A stretch of 64,000 nt of DNA. Source: Neoceratodus forsteri. Lineage: Eukaryota > Chordata > Ceratodontiformes > Ceratodontidae. A program made the position numbers and the translations under genes. Of this stretch, positions 47,243 through 58,876 are shown one piece after another. The notes beneath the pieces are model-generated. The model was not told the DNA's origin and did not search any database. It saw only the letters and a program-made list of their open reading frames with translations. Numbering within the stretch: the stretch's first letter is position 1; the number at the start of each line of letters is the position of its first letter. The DNA is taken from assembly GCA_016271365.2 (NCBI GenBank), contig CM057459.1:817839001-817903000 (forward strand), read 5' to 3'.

Positions 47243-48769
47243 ATGGCCAGTCTCTCTGTCCAACATGATCTATTAGAAAAAAGTAAGCCAATCATTGAGA
47301 AGGTCAGTACACAGACAAGTGACAATGTGTATGAACAGTACACAATTCACCCACTACATGGCAGAGATCCATTAGGAGACATTGATCTCTATCAAATGAA
47401 GCAGGTGGAAGGTGAGCCTGTCAGCATTTGGGAGGCAACACTAGAAGCACGCTGTTTCCCAGACCTATTTCCAAAAGGGTCAGGCAGACGCCTAGATGAA
47501 AGAGAAGTATGGGTACAGGGTGCTGAGTACCGCACTAGCCGTGTCCTGAGCAAAGATGGCAAATTCAGACGTAACATACAGTACCTGTTCCATCTGCTCT
47601 GGGAGAGTGAATTTAGCATTCTGTCTGTGTGTATAGCACATACCATTCGTCTAACAAGTCCACTAGATGGAATAACAGCTGCTCAATTTCTAGAGAAATT
47701 AAAGCAGAAAGATGAAAATGTGCAAGTGAATCTGTCCTCCATACTTTCAAGTCTACGTGGCACCAAAGAATATTGGTATCGCAGACTCTCGGAAGTGATG
47801 ACAATGCTACGAGTATGGTGCAATACACCATGGTTTGTCTGCCACTTTGTGCTGAATATGCCTGGATGAACTCATTGAACTGTTGAAGTGGGCATTCCGA
47901 TGTCGAAGGCATCTCATCGACGACTAGTCGGAGAGTGTGTTTACTTGATCCTGTGTCTGTCATGTCATTATTTCACAAGCGGTTCCATGACATTCTCACT
48001 TTCATCTTGTCAAAGGACAATCTCCTCTAGGCATTGTAGAACATTACTTTTGGAGGACAGAATATCAAGCACCTATAGGTGCCCCTCATATCCACATATG
48101 TTATTGTGGACTGGGTTGATGCCGACGCATTGGTGAACATGAAGCAGCAGAAGTGCTATCATTCATCAAAATATCACTTGTCACATTCCAGACAAGTATG
48201 ACATTCCTACACTATGGAAGTTGGTACAAAAGTTCCAGCGACATATTTGTGCAAAATATTGCCGGCGAGTAGTAAAGAACAAATCTAATTGGTACACACG
48301 ATGTCGCTTTGGATTTCCTAGACGAGTTTGTCAGAATGGTGCCATGAATGACCTTTTCTCAGCAGTGCGGCACCACTTGAAGGCAAAATCAACCAAGAGG
48401 GTATACGAGTTACCCAGGGATGAAAAAGAGGTGTACATCAATGACTACAACCCAACTCTTCTCCTAATGTGGCAAGCAAACATAGATGTTCAGTTTGTGG
48501 CTGACAACTCACTGGTCCTGGTTCGGTACGTCACTTCGTACATAACCAAACATGAACAGACTAGCTTGCAAGATCTTTGGGAAGATAGTGCCACTTCAAG
48601 CAAAAGTCTGACATCTCAGCTGTGGTCATTGGGTTTGAAGACTCTTTCACACAGAGAATGTGGAGCTCACGAAGCCAGTGACCGGTTAATGGGTACACAT
48701 CTGTACGGGAAGTCTGACGCTGTACGTTTCCTCAGTGTAAACTACAAAGAGAAATGGAGCGTGTACTGA
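47243..48769 (+). pseudogene. Helitron Rep (HUH endonuclease) region
   Basis: Rolling-circle replication initiator of the Helitron. At 47243-47869: ARCFPDLFPKGSG (the 'FP.LFP.G.G' block), VWVQGAEYRTSRVL and FRRNIQYLFHLLWESEF. Next, in shifted frames: CLDELIELLKWAFRCRRHL, LDPVSVMSLFHKRFHDILTF, and VEHYFWRTEYQAPIGAPHIH. The last gives the HIH (HxH) metal-binding motif, codons 48087-48095. At 48221-48769: CRFGFPRRV, YNPTLLLMWQANIDVQFVAD, then VRYVTSYITKHEQ, the two-tyrosine motif (Tyr codons 48527-48529 and 48539-48541, Lys at 48548-48550), and ECGAHEASDRLMGTHLYGKS. Catalytic residues are preserved although the frame is broken near 47870, 48030 and 48120. Confidence 0.85.
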
Positions 48770-50810
48770 TTCCTCATGCCGAAATTGAGGAGCTCGCTGT
48801 CACACACCTCTTCAAAACATATCTTGAAGAATAACCTGATAGACACATAATACCCATGTATGACTCAACGACATGAATGGTATGCTGTTCGTTTGAGGTG
48901 GCTAAGTGGTATGACTACAAGACAGGTGCAGCACCTGACCAACGATGACACATTTACAAGGTCAATGGACTAGATGGCTGTCTTATGAAGAGGCACAGGC
49001 CATGGCTTATAGATCACTGCAACCTGCATCTAGGCACATCAGAGAGCACAGAACATTACTACTTTGCTCTCCTATTCCTATTTAGACCCTGGAGGAGTGA
49101 GTCTGAATTAAAGGTGACTCTGACACATTCAAGACCAGTTCAATCTCACTTATGAGAATTTCCAAACTGAGTACTCACAGACATATATACAAAGACTAAA
49201 AGCTGAGAAAGAACAGCTTGAGAAGGCAGAGAAGCAACTCAGGAAGACACTCCAGTTAGTTCACAAGACAACCTTTGATCCAGAAGGCCAGGTGTTCTAG
49301 GTGACCTCTGCCCTTAAATGCCCCAGATGTGTTAATGTCAGAAATTGAGACAGCCATACAACATGGCACATACTATATGGTCAACCCAGCTGACTTAAGA
49401 GAAAGACTAAATCAGCTGCAGCATACAGTTCACTCCAAGTGGTTGAAGCTGTCCAACATGGTATACTACATGAAACAAAACAATGTGACTGCACTCAGTA
49501 CAAGCCACTACTAATGTTTGTTAGCAGTTCAGCTGGCACAGGAAAGAGTTTCCTGATTGAAGCCATCACTGCAGAAGTAATACGGAGGTGACAGGCTCTT
49601 CAATGTCTGTTGTTGTGACTGTTCTTACTATACCAGCAGCATACAACATTGGTGGAGTAACATTAATGCCTCTTTATGTTGCCAGTCGAACATGAGAACT
49701 GGAGAGTATCATAAACTGTCATTTGAGGTTGCATCTCAGCTCTGTTCCATGTTCACAAAGATGCAGTTACTCATTGTTGATGAAATCAGCATGGTCTCCA
49801 ATGTCATGCTTGCCTGTATTCATCTCACGCTCACAGCAGATCTTAAGGTACTGCGATATGGAGTGCCATTTGGTGGCAAAGTATACTTGTGTTGGAGACC
49901 TTTACAACTTGCACCAGTCAATGCAGAGCATGTATTTACAACTCTTGACTGCTACGCGTTAAGAATATCCTCGGTTGCATTGCAGGCTATAACATAAGGG
50001 AATTATTTACCTATGTTGAGTTGCTCGAGAACATGCACCAAAGTGGTGATCTAGCTTACAAATCACTTTTAGATGAAGCTTGTACAGGTTCTCTATCACC
50101 AGAACATGTTTGTATGTTAAATGATCGAAAAATCACAATACATAGTACATGCATAGAAACAGCATGTAATGTCTTCAGTGATATATACTCTACTGGCAGA
50201 CACATAGTGTGTCTTATGCCATGACTAAAGAAATGTGCTGAATTCAACAATCTAATGCTACAAAGAGAAATCCAAGAGATTCTAACTCTGCATGCAGTTG
50301 TTACAGTTGATGGCGTTATTCTTAGTCGAAAGCTAGTAGCAAAGATGACTGAACGACTAGTGAACTGAAGTCAGATGTTTCACGAACAGCTGGCCTAGAA
50401 GTTGTTCTCACAGTTTGTAAGAATGCACGATCATGCTGCGACTTTAATCTAGATGTAGAACAAGGTATGGTAAACGGTGCCATAGGGAAACATCACTGAC
50501 TTTGTCTATAATGTCCAGAAGACATATATTGAGACACTTGTAGTGCACTTTGACAACATGGAACACTCTGTACATACAGATCGAACCTGCATAAAATTCC
50601 AGGTTTTTAAGGATATCTATTTAAACAGGAAACAGTTCCCATTATGTAGTTGCATATGCTGTCTCCATTCACAGATCTCAGGGATTGAGTTTGGATTCAG
50701 CAATGGTAGACATAGGGTACAGACATTTTCAAGGATGGCATGAGCTACGATTTGCACTTTCACGTTACGCAGCCTTTCTGGATTGCACATCATTAGTATA
50801 GCACCTCAGA
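48770..50810 (+). pseudogene. Helitron Pif1-family helicase region
   Basis: Linker with MKRHRPWLIDHCNLHLGTSE then YYFALLFLFRPWRSESELKV, as in other Helitrons between Rep and helicase. A long charged helix follows (ERLKAEKEQLEKAEKQL-like, about 49200). Walker A: MFVSSSAGTGKSFLIEAIT, with GTGKS codons 49535-49549. Walker B: LLIVDEISMVSNVMLACIHL, with DE codons 49779-49784. Then VPFGGKVY followed by LQLAPVN (frame damage at the GDL block). Near the end are LDVEQGMVNGAIGK (about 50450) and SIHRSQGLSLDSAMVDIG (motif V, about 50665), then HELRFALSRYAAFLD (motif VI). These are canonical 5'-3' helicase blocks. Several frameshifts and stops make it inactive. Confidence 0.85.
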
Positions 50811-51059
50811 AAATACAGGCTGACAAGTGATGTATTCTTGAGTACAACAAGGTTACGTACTCTACATCAGCCACAAATTCTTTTAATACCACTGCCTACA
50901 TATCATCTGTCTCACACAATTCAGTCACAGCTAGAGGTAGCAACAAACAGCAGCAAGCTTCCAAAAGTGATTCGACAAAAAAGAGTTCAGCAAAGGCCAC
51001 AACTTCAGGTAAACATTACAACCAGCAATTCATCAGAAATCAGTTGGTGTAGCTGCTGC

Positions 51060-51900
51060 AAGTCTTTGACAACAGCAGTAGAGTAAACTGCTATGCTAAC
51101 TCAGCTATGCAAGTTTTCTACACATGCCGCAGTTTGTGCAGGCAATATCTGCTTCACAAGACAATCCCCTATCAAACGCTTGAAGCAGATTATCAACATG
51201 ACTTCTGACCATCCAATATCTGTACAGTCACTAACACCACTACAACAGGTAGTTAGCTATATATAGCTGGATGTAGTACATTTCGCTGCAGACATACAGC
51301 AAGAACTACTGAGTTTATGATGGCTGTCATAAACAACCTGGATGAAGACGGCACCCAATGCAGCAGTACTCACAGTAACATATGTTACAAATATGTATGT
51401 TTCATGTGGCAATTCACAGCGTGAAACCACACAAGACATGCTGTGGATAACTCTTTGTCCCTGAAACCAAAAGTGTCAAATTTCAACAGCTATTCACTAA
51501 TGCTGAATGTAGTCATGCCTGTGGAAGGTGTGGAGGCAGATGCACTCAGTCCATATGTCTAAGGAGTTAATCTCAATATCTGTTGCTTATGTTGCACAGA
51601 TTTGACCCCAATGGGCTCAGAGTTGATACTCCTATCACAGATTACACAGCTAGTAGAATAGTCTTCAACCAATCACTGTTTGACACTCACAGTATAATCT
51701 ATCACCATGGTCAATCCATGCATTCTGGGCATTACATCTCGTTACTAAGGTGCAGAACTGGATGGTTAGAGGTGACTTACCTACAACTACTTTTAAACAG
51801 AGACTGCACACGGCACTTGAAAAATGCATATCTTCTAATATTGAAGAATTATGACAACCTTCATTTCAGAAGAATAGACAACATGTTGCATTTAAAATGA
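51060..51900 (+). pseudogene. USP-type deubiquitinase domain (peptidase C19) at Helitron C-terminus
   Basis: Follows the helicase after a 250-bp open linker (50838-51086, SSKLPKVIRQKRVQQRPQLQ). Cys box: SSRVNCYANSAMQVFYTCRS, with the predicted catalytic Cys codon at 51089-51091 (compare N.CY.NS.LQ in USP enzymes). A QQ-D..EF-like block appears as TTEFMMAVINNLDEDG at about 51310-51350. His box at 51583-51900: MLMLHRFDPNGLRVDTPI, then IIYHHGQSMHSGHYISLLRC, with the GHY His codon at 51730-51732, then AYLLILKN. USP enzymes remove ubiquitin from proteins. The third catalytic Asp/Asn after the His box is not obvious (WLEVTYLQ). Frameshifts lie at about 51085, 51190, 51300 and 51440. Confidence 0.75.
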
Positions 51901-53952
51901 CTACTTTGTCCAAAAAAAAATTCATGCCTCATTACAATGTTGTATAATGTACAACTCTAAATAAACAATACAATTTCAACAAAATGGTATTCTAATACAG
52001 ACATTACATACACTGTAACATGTTAGATCTTGTGTGTATCAGTGACTACATGAAAATTGTTGTAGTGGCTTCAATCGGCGCCAACAATATTCACAGTTAC
52101 TAGAGAAACCATGATTACATGTCTATCAAAGATTGTACATCTAAAAACTGAGGACTTACTACTCTCCTCCTCTGTACATCTCTCTAAAATCCATGTATCA
52201 ACTCATATATAACAACAAATTGATATGACTTATAAGCTCTTACTCTTTTAAACAAAGAGAACTTCTCAGTTATTATCATGAGATAACTGAGCTACCCTTA
52301 TAACATTCAGCAACATTCCACTCTGTCACAAGTTGTCTATCAACACTTCAATTTGTCTAGTGACTCCTGACATCTAGAGAACATCATTCGATCACCATGC
52401 AACAGTGTAGAACTATCACGCTTTCGTGTAATACTAGTATTGTACATATGTAAAAACAACTACCTTTATTGATAATGCAAGAAGCTGAATTACACAACTG
52501 TAAATAATAACCAATTGCTGAATCTCATTTACTGACTCTTACATGTGTTTAAAATTACTTGTACATAATATAAACATTTGTATTCAAGTATATATTGTTA
52601 ATGAAGTTGGTTTGATACTTGTACTAAAATAGTAGTGTAGCACTAAAGTACAAGTGAAAGTTTTAGATATTATTCAGCACTATAGTAACAACATTTAATT
52701 AACCATAAGTTTGTTAAAAATGCATTCCATGACAGTTTTAGTATTTACAAGTTAAGAATTTACATAGAAGCCAATGTAAGAATTGATAATATGTCATTTG
52801 TTCATAAAAACATTATATTTTTAACTTGTCACATAAGTAATTCTACCAGTATGTAAAAAATATTGACAATTGTAAATCAGGCACTGTTGTTGATCACAAC
52901 AAACCGCATACCTGTTCCTGATAATATTTATGATTGCCTCAATTGAGGGGTCGGTGGAATTTTCCATTTTGCTTAGTCAGTGACATATTATTAAATAATA
53001 TCAATCAAATGTCACAAAACTTACATTTGTGTATATTGTACTACTTAGACAGTCAGCATATGGTTTTTCGCCACCCAGGAACATCCACATTAGCAGTCAC
53101 ACAATTACAACAAAACACTTGTCTATCATGTGTGTAATCACACTTCATAACCTACTGACATTGCCTTATTAACATAACACACAAGTAATGCACTACACAT
53201 AATTACAACATAAAACCATTTTTAAAAAAGTTACATTTTTACAAACTCCATTCACATTCAATAGTAAATATATAATGAAGCACCACAGCTTCAGCCTGAC
53301 TATTAGAATTCCAGGTCGAATGTCAGAAACTACTTCTCACATAAAGAGTAGTGAGTACTGAAACATAACTAGAAACACACAACACCTGATTAGTTTCCTA
53401 TTATACACACACTTACTCCAATCCATATTATACAGTTATTATTATTCTTACACATTTACATATTTGACAAGCAATGATTGCACACATACAAAGATTGTAT
53501 TGTGAGACTGCTTCTGTTAACTAAATTTCACTCTTGATTGGACCTTTTCTCCATTTGACAAATTGGCAATACATTTTTTAAAACCATAACCACCTGTGTC
53601 GACTCCTTACTTTAAATACCATTATGACATAAAACTAAGTGTCTATGACTTAAGCATACAAATCAATGTTTACTAATACTGCTACAACTATACCTCCATC
53701 AATTTGTTTGGTACCTATGACATACAGTCAGTATCACAGCATATGCAACGATGTGGGACATTGCATGTCACATTTGACAGAATTCCTAACAGTGTAAAAA
53801 ACTCAGCAATGTACTTACTTTTCCTGTGCCTATGCAGTCATTATTATTATACCAAGGTGCCACACATCAGCACTCAATACAGGTCACAGCTGTGACTACA
53901 TGTACCATTCAGTCATTACTATGTACTAGAGTCTGACAAAATGACATTTCTC
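51901..53952. other. AT-rich stretch downstream of the Helitron genes
   Basis: About 2 kb of AT-rich DNA with no recognised coding domain, RNA or repeat end. A Helitron 3' terminus (hairpin followed by CTRR) would be expected in or beyond this stretch, but no convincing one was found by eye. Confidence 0.4.
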
Positions 53953-54120
53953 ATTGGCTGCAAACATCCACAACCTTATGTTAATCATTTATTACCATAC
54001 ATGAAGAGGTTGACTATATACTGAATAAGGTTTAAAACTGTTTAAAAACATGTTTCATTATTACAGCAATAAGTCACTCCCAAGAATTGTGTTAATGGTC
54101 AGTCAATCACCTATAGAGAC
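53953..54120 (+). repeat. Diverged direct repeat, copy 2 (partner at 31.9 kb)
   Basis: Same orientation as 31895-32065; see that entry for the shared phrases. Its position just inside the right-hand terminal module mirrors the left copy, which lies inside the left-hand module. Confidence 0.5.
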
Positions 54121-54648
54121 ATGTGCCACTCCAGCCACACTCGTGCCACAGCACACCCTGTGTGTGTCTGGGTTTGTGTGGTGCTGGGGTGTGAACTCGG
54201 AGTTCGGTTTTCAACCCTAACAGCGAATTTCCTCACTTTGTCACTGTGGAACAACCTAACAAATGCATTAAATGGAGTTTTTGCCTCTAATTTCCCTTCT
54301 TTTGAGAATGATATTGAGAAATAGGAATGTATTCATCTCGCCACATGATGTCTTGTGGCATAGTAACAGGAGCAGCAACACAAACAGAAATGCTAACAGT
54401 GGCACACATGGTAACACAAGCACGAATGAGAACAGAAAGGGTAATGCACACAGTGGTGTAGACGGGAACGGTGTGCCACGTGATGTCTTGTCACATAGTA
54501 ACATGGTGCCTGTAAATGGAAATGTCAATGGGCATGGTGAAACAAAGTGAAACAGAAAGAGAAACAGTACAGTAGACACAAATGGCAAAAAAGTAACAGA
54601 AACGCAAGCGAAAATGAAAATGCAAAGGATGACGCACGTGGTGGCATT

Positions 54649-54760
54649 GGGGTGTGCATTAGGATGATCAGCCTAACTCTCACCCTTTGACATGTGTAAA
54701 GCAGCAGAAGTATAATAGAATGGGGTGAGAGTTAGGACCCACTGACTCAATGCACACCCC
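54649..54760. repeat. Palindromic hairpin, copy 1
   Basis: Left arm ggggtgtgcattagg...cctaactctcaccc (54649-54685) pairs with gggtgagagttagg...tcaatgcacacccc (54723-54760). The loop reads tttgacatgtgtaaagcagc then agaagtataatagaatg. Confidence 0.8.
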
Positions 54761-55297
54761 AGCTCTGATGAAGGAGTGGGTGGTGGGGTGCAAGGGGTTT
54801 CAACCCTAACAGCGAATTTCCTCACTTTTGTCACTGTGGAACAACCCTAACTAATGCATTAAACTGAGTTTTTGGCTCTAATTTCCTTCTTTTGAGAATG
54901 ATAAGAAATAGTGAATGCGATGCAGCGGTGGGAGGCCCCGCTCCACATATGCCGATGGCGGGAGGCGTGAGCCCTTCGTGCTATGCTCCCGCCATGATGT
55001 CTTGTGGCATACTAACAGGGACAGCAACGCAAACAGAAATGCTAACAGTGGCGCACATGGTAACACAAGCACAAATGAGAACAGAAAGGGTAACGTACAT
55101 GGTGGCTTAGATGGGAATGGTCTGCCATGTGATGTGTTGTCACATAGTAACATGGTGCCTGCAAACAGAAATGTCAATGGGCATGGTGATGTAAAGTGAA
55201 ACAGAAAGATAAACAGTACTGTACACAGAAATGGCAAAAAAGTAACAGAAATGCAAGCGCAAATGAAAACGCAAAGGATGACGCACGTGGTGGCATT

Positions 55298-55410
55298 GGG
55301 GTGTGCATTGGGATCATCAGCCCTAACTCTCACCCTTTGACATGTGTAAAGCAGCAGAAGTATAATAGAATGGGGTGAGAATTAGGACCCACAATCCCAA
55401 TGCACACCCC
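55298..55410. repeat. Palindromic hairpin, copy 2
   Basis: Left arm ggggtgtgcattggg...cctaactctcaccc and right arm ggtgagaattagg...cccaatgcacacccc. The loop is the same as in copy 1. It closes the second tandem unit. Confidence 0.8.
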
Positions 55411-55448
55411 AATGCCGGTTGGGGGTGGGTGGGGGTGCAAGGGGTTTT

Positions 55449-57551
55449 CAACCCTAACAGCAATTTCATCACTTTTGTCGCTGTGAAACAACCCTAACTA
55501 ATGCATTAAACTGATTTTTTGCCTCTAATTTCCCTTCTTTTTGAGAATGATAACGAGAAATAGTGAATGTGATGTAGCGGTGGGAGGGCCCCGTGCTCCC
55601 ACCACATGATGTCTTGTGGCATACTAACAGGGACAGCAATGCAAACAGAAATGCTAACAGTGGCGCACATGGTAACACAAGCATGAATGAGAACAGAAAG
55701 GGTAACGCACATGGTGGCGTAGACGGAAATGGTCTGCTATATGATGTGTTGTCACATAGTAACATGGTGTCTGCAAACAGAAATGTCAATGGGCATGGTG
55801 ATGTAAAGTGAAACAGAAAGATAAACAGTACTGTAGACAGAAATGGCAAAAGTAACAGAAAGCATAGCTAAATGAAAACGAAGGATAACGCATATGGTGG
55901 TGCAGACGTCAACGGTAAGTGAAATGGGTATGGAACCGCAAGCGGAAAGGGCAACAGTAACAGTAATGTAAGCACACAGGCTGGTTTTCCCCAAAACCTG
56001 CATAGAGAAAGACAGTGAGTACAAATAATGTATGCATAATAATGAGTATCGGCACAGAAAATGAGATCTTGGAATACTAAATACATTATATCTCAAGAAC
56101 CGTAAGATGTAGAAAAAAATTTAAAAGTCATATTATTTACAACTGTCCTGGCTAATTTGAATCTTAGGCCCTGTTAGGGGGCTAAGAAGTTTTCCGACGA
56201 AAAGTCCGTATCTCTCACCGTTTCCGAGATACGGGCCCTGAAAGGTGCGACGAACGCCATAATGTTATCCTATGGGAAAAAAAGAAATGTTCGGAGCACC
56301 ATAACTTTGCCTCCTTGTAAAGTTTTTTCACCAAACCACTAAAAGGCACATCTGTGGACTGTTGGCTGTCTTCCCTCCAAATTTCAGGAAAAAAGACCAA
56401 ACCGTTATTTAGCAGCAGGGTGCCAAATGATTTCTGTAATGCGTTGGGCACCGTAATGTTATCCTATGGGAAAAACCGTCAACCTTGGAGTGCCGTAACT
56501 TTGCCGCCATGTAATATTTTTTAATACAACACTGAAAGGCACATCTGTGAGATGTCAGCTCCGTTCCCTCCAAATTTCAGCCCAAAATTTCAATGGTTCT
56601 TTTTCAGCGCAGTGCCAAAGAATCGCTGTCACTGTCCCACAGATGGAAAACTACTGTCACAATTTGTGAAAGCTTTCACAAAAAAGTTTGACACTTTCGT
56701 GAGCACGAAAGTAATTTGCGAAAGTACTTTTTCCAGAAATTTGAAAAACATATTTCTGGGGTGTTTTACCACAAAATAAAGACATGGCTAGCATCCTCAG
56801 GGTCCGACTAGGTGAATACAAAAAAGAATTAAGTTGCTAGATGGTCTCAAATTTAAATGCCAACCATTTTTCTGATCACCAACTGAAAACAAAATGGCCG
56901 ATTTGTGAAAGGAACAGGCCCATTTGCGAAAGTAAAAATGCATTTGCTACACTGTCGAACTTTTTGTTAACTTTTCCCATTGACTTATAATGGGAAACTG
57001 TTTTTTGAATAACTTTTGAACCGTTTAATATTTTTTCACCAAATCTTCAAAAGACACATCGGGGACCCCAGCCACATGTTCTCTGAAGATTTTGGGCCAG
57101 TCGTGAAAACCGTATTACCTGTAGGCGCGACCATAGAATTCCAGAAAAAGCGTAAATGCGCGCACAGATCACACTTAATAACTCCACAGCCGTATATCCG
57201 CCTGGTACAAAACTTGGCAGATCCCAAGGCCTATGGTTCTTGATCATATATTCCAAACTTCATGCAAATCCATAAAACAGTTACAAAGTTATTAAGGTGC
57301 AAAGTTTTGGGGTTTAACATAGAAATGGCTCCTCAACTCTAACTATGGTAGCACTACCGTGCTACCATAAAATATATATATATATATATATAGATATATA
57401 GATATAGATGATATAGATATAGATATAGATATAGATATAGATATAGATATATATTTATATATCTATATTAGAGGCAAAAAACTCCATTTAATGCATCAGT
57501 TAGGGTTGTTCCACAGCGACAAAAGTGAGGAAATTCGATGTTAGGGTTGAA
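55449..57551. mobile_element. Terminal-module repeat family, element 2 (about 2.1 kb)
   Basis: Left module 55449-55540 and its reverse complement at 57470-57551 form inverted ends of about 80-95 bp, including the gaggcaaaaaactcca strip. The interior matches element 1 (29665-31500) from end to end: A-rich region, cctgttagggggctaag hairpin (56168-56187), ccgtatctc...gagatacgg hairpin (56205-56236), a partial internal duplication around gttatcctatgggaaaaa (56270 and 56457), and a TA/GATA microsatellite (57370-57460) just before the right end. No transposase gene was found. Confidence 0.72.
57370..57462. repeat. TA / GATATA microsatellite
   Basis: A (ta)n run followed by about ten agatat units. 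It occupies the same place relative to the right module as the TA run in element 1. Confidence 0.9.
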
Positions 57552-57748
57552 ACCCCCTTTGCACCCCTCCAGCCCACCCACCCAACTGGAATCGGAGTGC
57601 TCATTGGATCATTGGCTCTAAGTGTTACCCCATCACATGTGGAAAGAAGCTGAGGAATAGGAGAATGGGGTGACAGTTAGGACCGATGATTCAATGCACA
57701 CCCTATTCCAGTTGGGGGTGGGCTGAGGGGTCAAAGGGGTTTCAAACC
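57540..57748. repeat. Palindromic hairpin, copy 3, joining two modules
   Basis: Left arm about 57540-57635 (ttgaaaccccc, cagcccaccc, actggaat, attggatcattgg, ttaccccat) pairs with right arm about 57660-57748 (atggggtgacagttagg, gatgattcaatgcaca, attccagt, gggtgggctg, ggggtttcaa). The loop contains cacatgtggaaagaagctga, homologous to the loops of the other hairpins. Confidence 0.8.
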
Positions 57749-58824
57749 CTAACATCGAATTTCCTCACTTTTGTCGCTGTGGAACAACCCTAACTGATGC
57801 ATTAAACAGAGTTTTTTGCCTCTAATCTTTCTTTTTGAGAATGATAATGAGAAATAGTGAATGTAATGCAGCGGCGGGAGTGCAGCGGTGATGTCTTGTC
57901 GCATTGTAACATTGTGCCCGCAAATGTAAATCGTAATGTACATGGTGACGCAATGCAAAACAGAAAGAGGAACAGTACTGTAGACAGAAATGTTAAAAAC
58001 AATGGAAATGCAACCGCAAATGAAAACGTAAAGGGTAACACATGGTGGCGTAAACGTGAACGGTAATTGAAATGAGTATGGAACCGCAAGCAGAAACAGT
58101 AATGGTAAGAGTAATGTAAGCGCACTGGCTGATTTTCCCCAAAAACTGTATAGAGAATGACAGTGAGTAGAAAGAATGTATGCAAAATAATGACTTTCGG
58201 AACACAAAAATCAGTAGTTGTAATAGTAAATTGCTTATATCTCAGTAACCGTAAGACATAGAAAAAAAAATTAAAAGTCATATGTATTACACTTTCCTGG
58301 CTAGTTTTATATGTAGCTCCCTGGGGGCTATAATTTTTTGACAAAAACTCCGTATCTCGCAACGTTTTCGAGATATGGGCCCTCAAAGGCGCCGCGAACG
58401 CTGTAATGTTATCCTATGGGAAAAAAACAGAAGTTCAGACTGCCATAACTTTTGAACAGTTTAATATTTTTTCATGAAATCTTTGAAAGGCACATCAGGG
58501 ACCCTGGCCGCATGTTCTCTGAAGATTTGGGCCGGATGCGCAAACTGTGTGACCTGTAGGCGTGACCGTAGAATTCCAGAAAAAGCGTAAACGCACCCAC
58601 AGATCATGCTTAATAACTCCGCAGCCATGTATCCAACCAGTGCAAAACTTAGCAGATCCCAAGGCGTATGGGTCTTGATCATGTATTCCAAATTTCAGGC
58701 ACATCTGTCAAACGGTTGCAAAGTTATTAAGGTGCAAAATTTTGGGTTTAACATGTAAATGGCTCCTCAACTCTAATCTGTGGTAGCACTCACTGGTATA
58801 CTATAATATATATATATATATATA

Positions 58825-58876
<52 letters not shown>

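Larger units (their letters stand above)
46480..51900 (+). mobile_element. Helitron-type element relic with USP domain (coding part)
   Basis: The coding core of a Helitron: N-terminal zinc-binding region, Rep (HUH endonuclease), Pif1-family helicase, and a C-terminal ubiquitin-specific protease-like domain, all on the plus strand in the expected order. The protein would be about 1,700-1,800 residues. It is broken into at least ten pieces by frameshifts and stops. No certain Helitron 5' TC or 3' hairpin-CTRR terminus was identified around it, so element ends are unknown. Confidence 0.85.
54212..55448 (+). repeat. Tandem units of the terminal-module family (596 and about 648 bp)
   Basis: Left-type modules (caaccctaacagc(g)aattt...) start at 54212, 54801 and 55449, so two complete units lie head to tail. 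Each unit has the module, a gcctctaatttcccttctt strip, an A-rich stretch with recurring aacagaaa/ggtaac phrases and atgatgtcttgt(g/c)(g)cata landmarks, and a terminal hairpin (54649-54760 and 55298-55410). The many minus-strand open frames in this DNA arise from the A-rich repeats and are not genes. Confidence 0.7.

Noticed and set aside
29760..58390. Long minus-strand open frames rich in Phe, Leu, Cys and Ala (for example 30186-29599, 30352-29744, 55333-54878 and 58386-57802).
   Set aside because: They lie in A-rich degenerate repeats with aacagaaa-type phrases, recur in every copy of the repeat, have no domain, and change frame between copies. They are composition artefacts.
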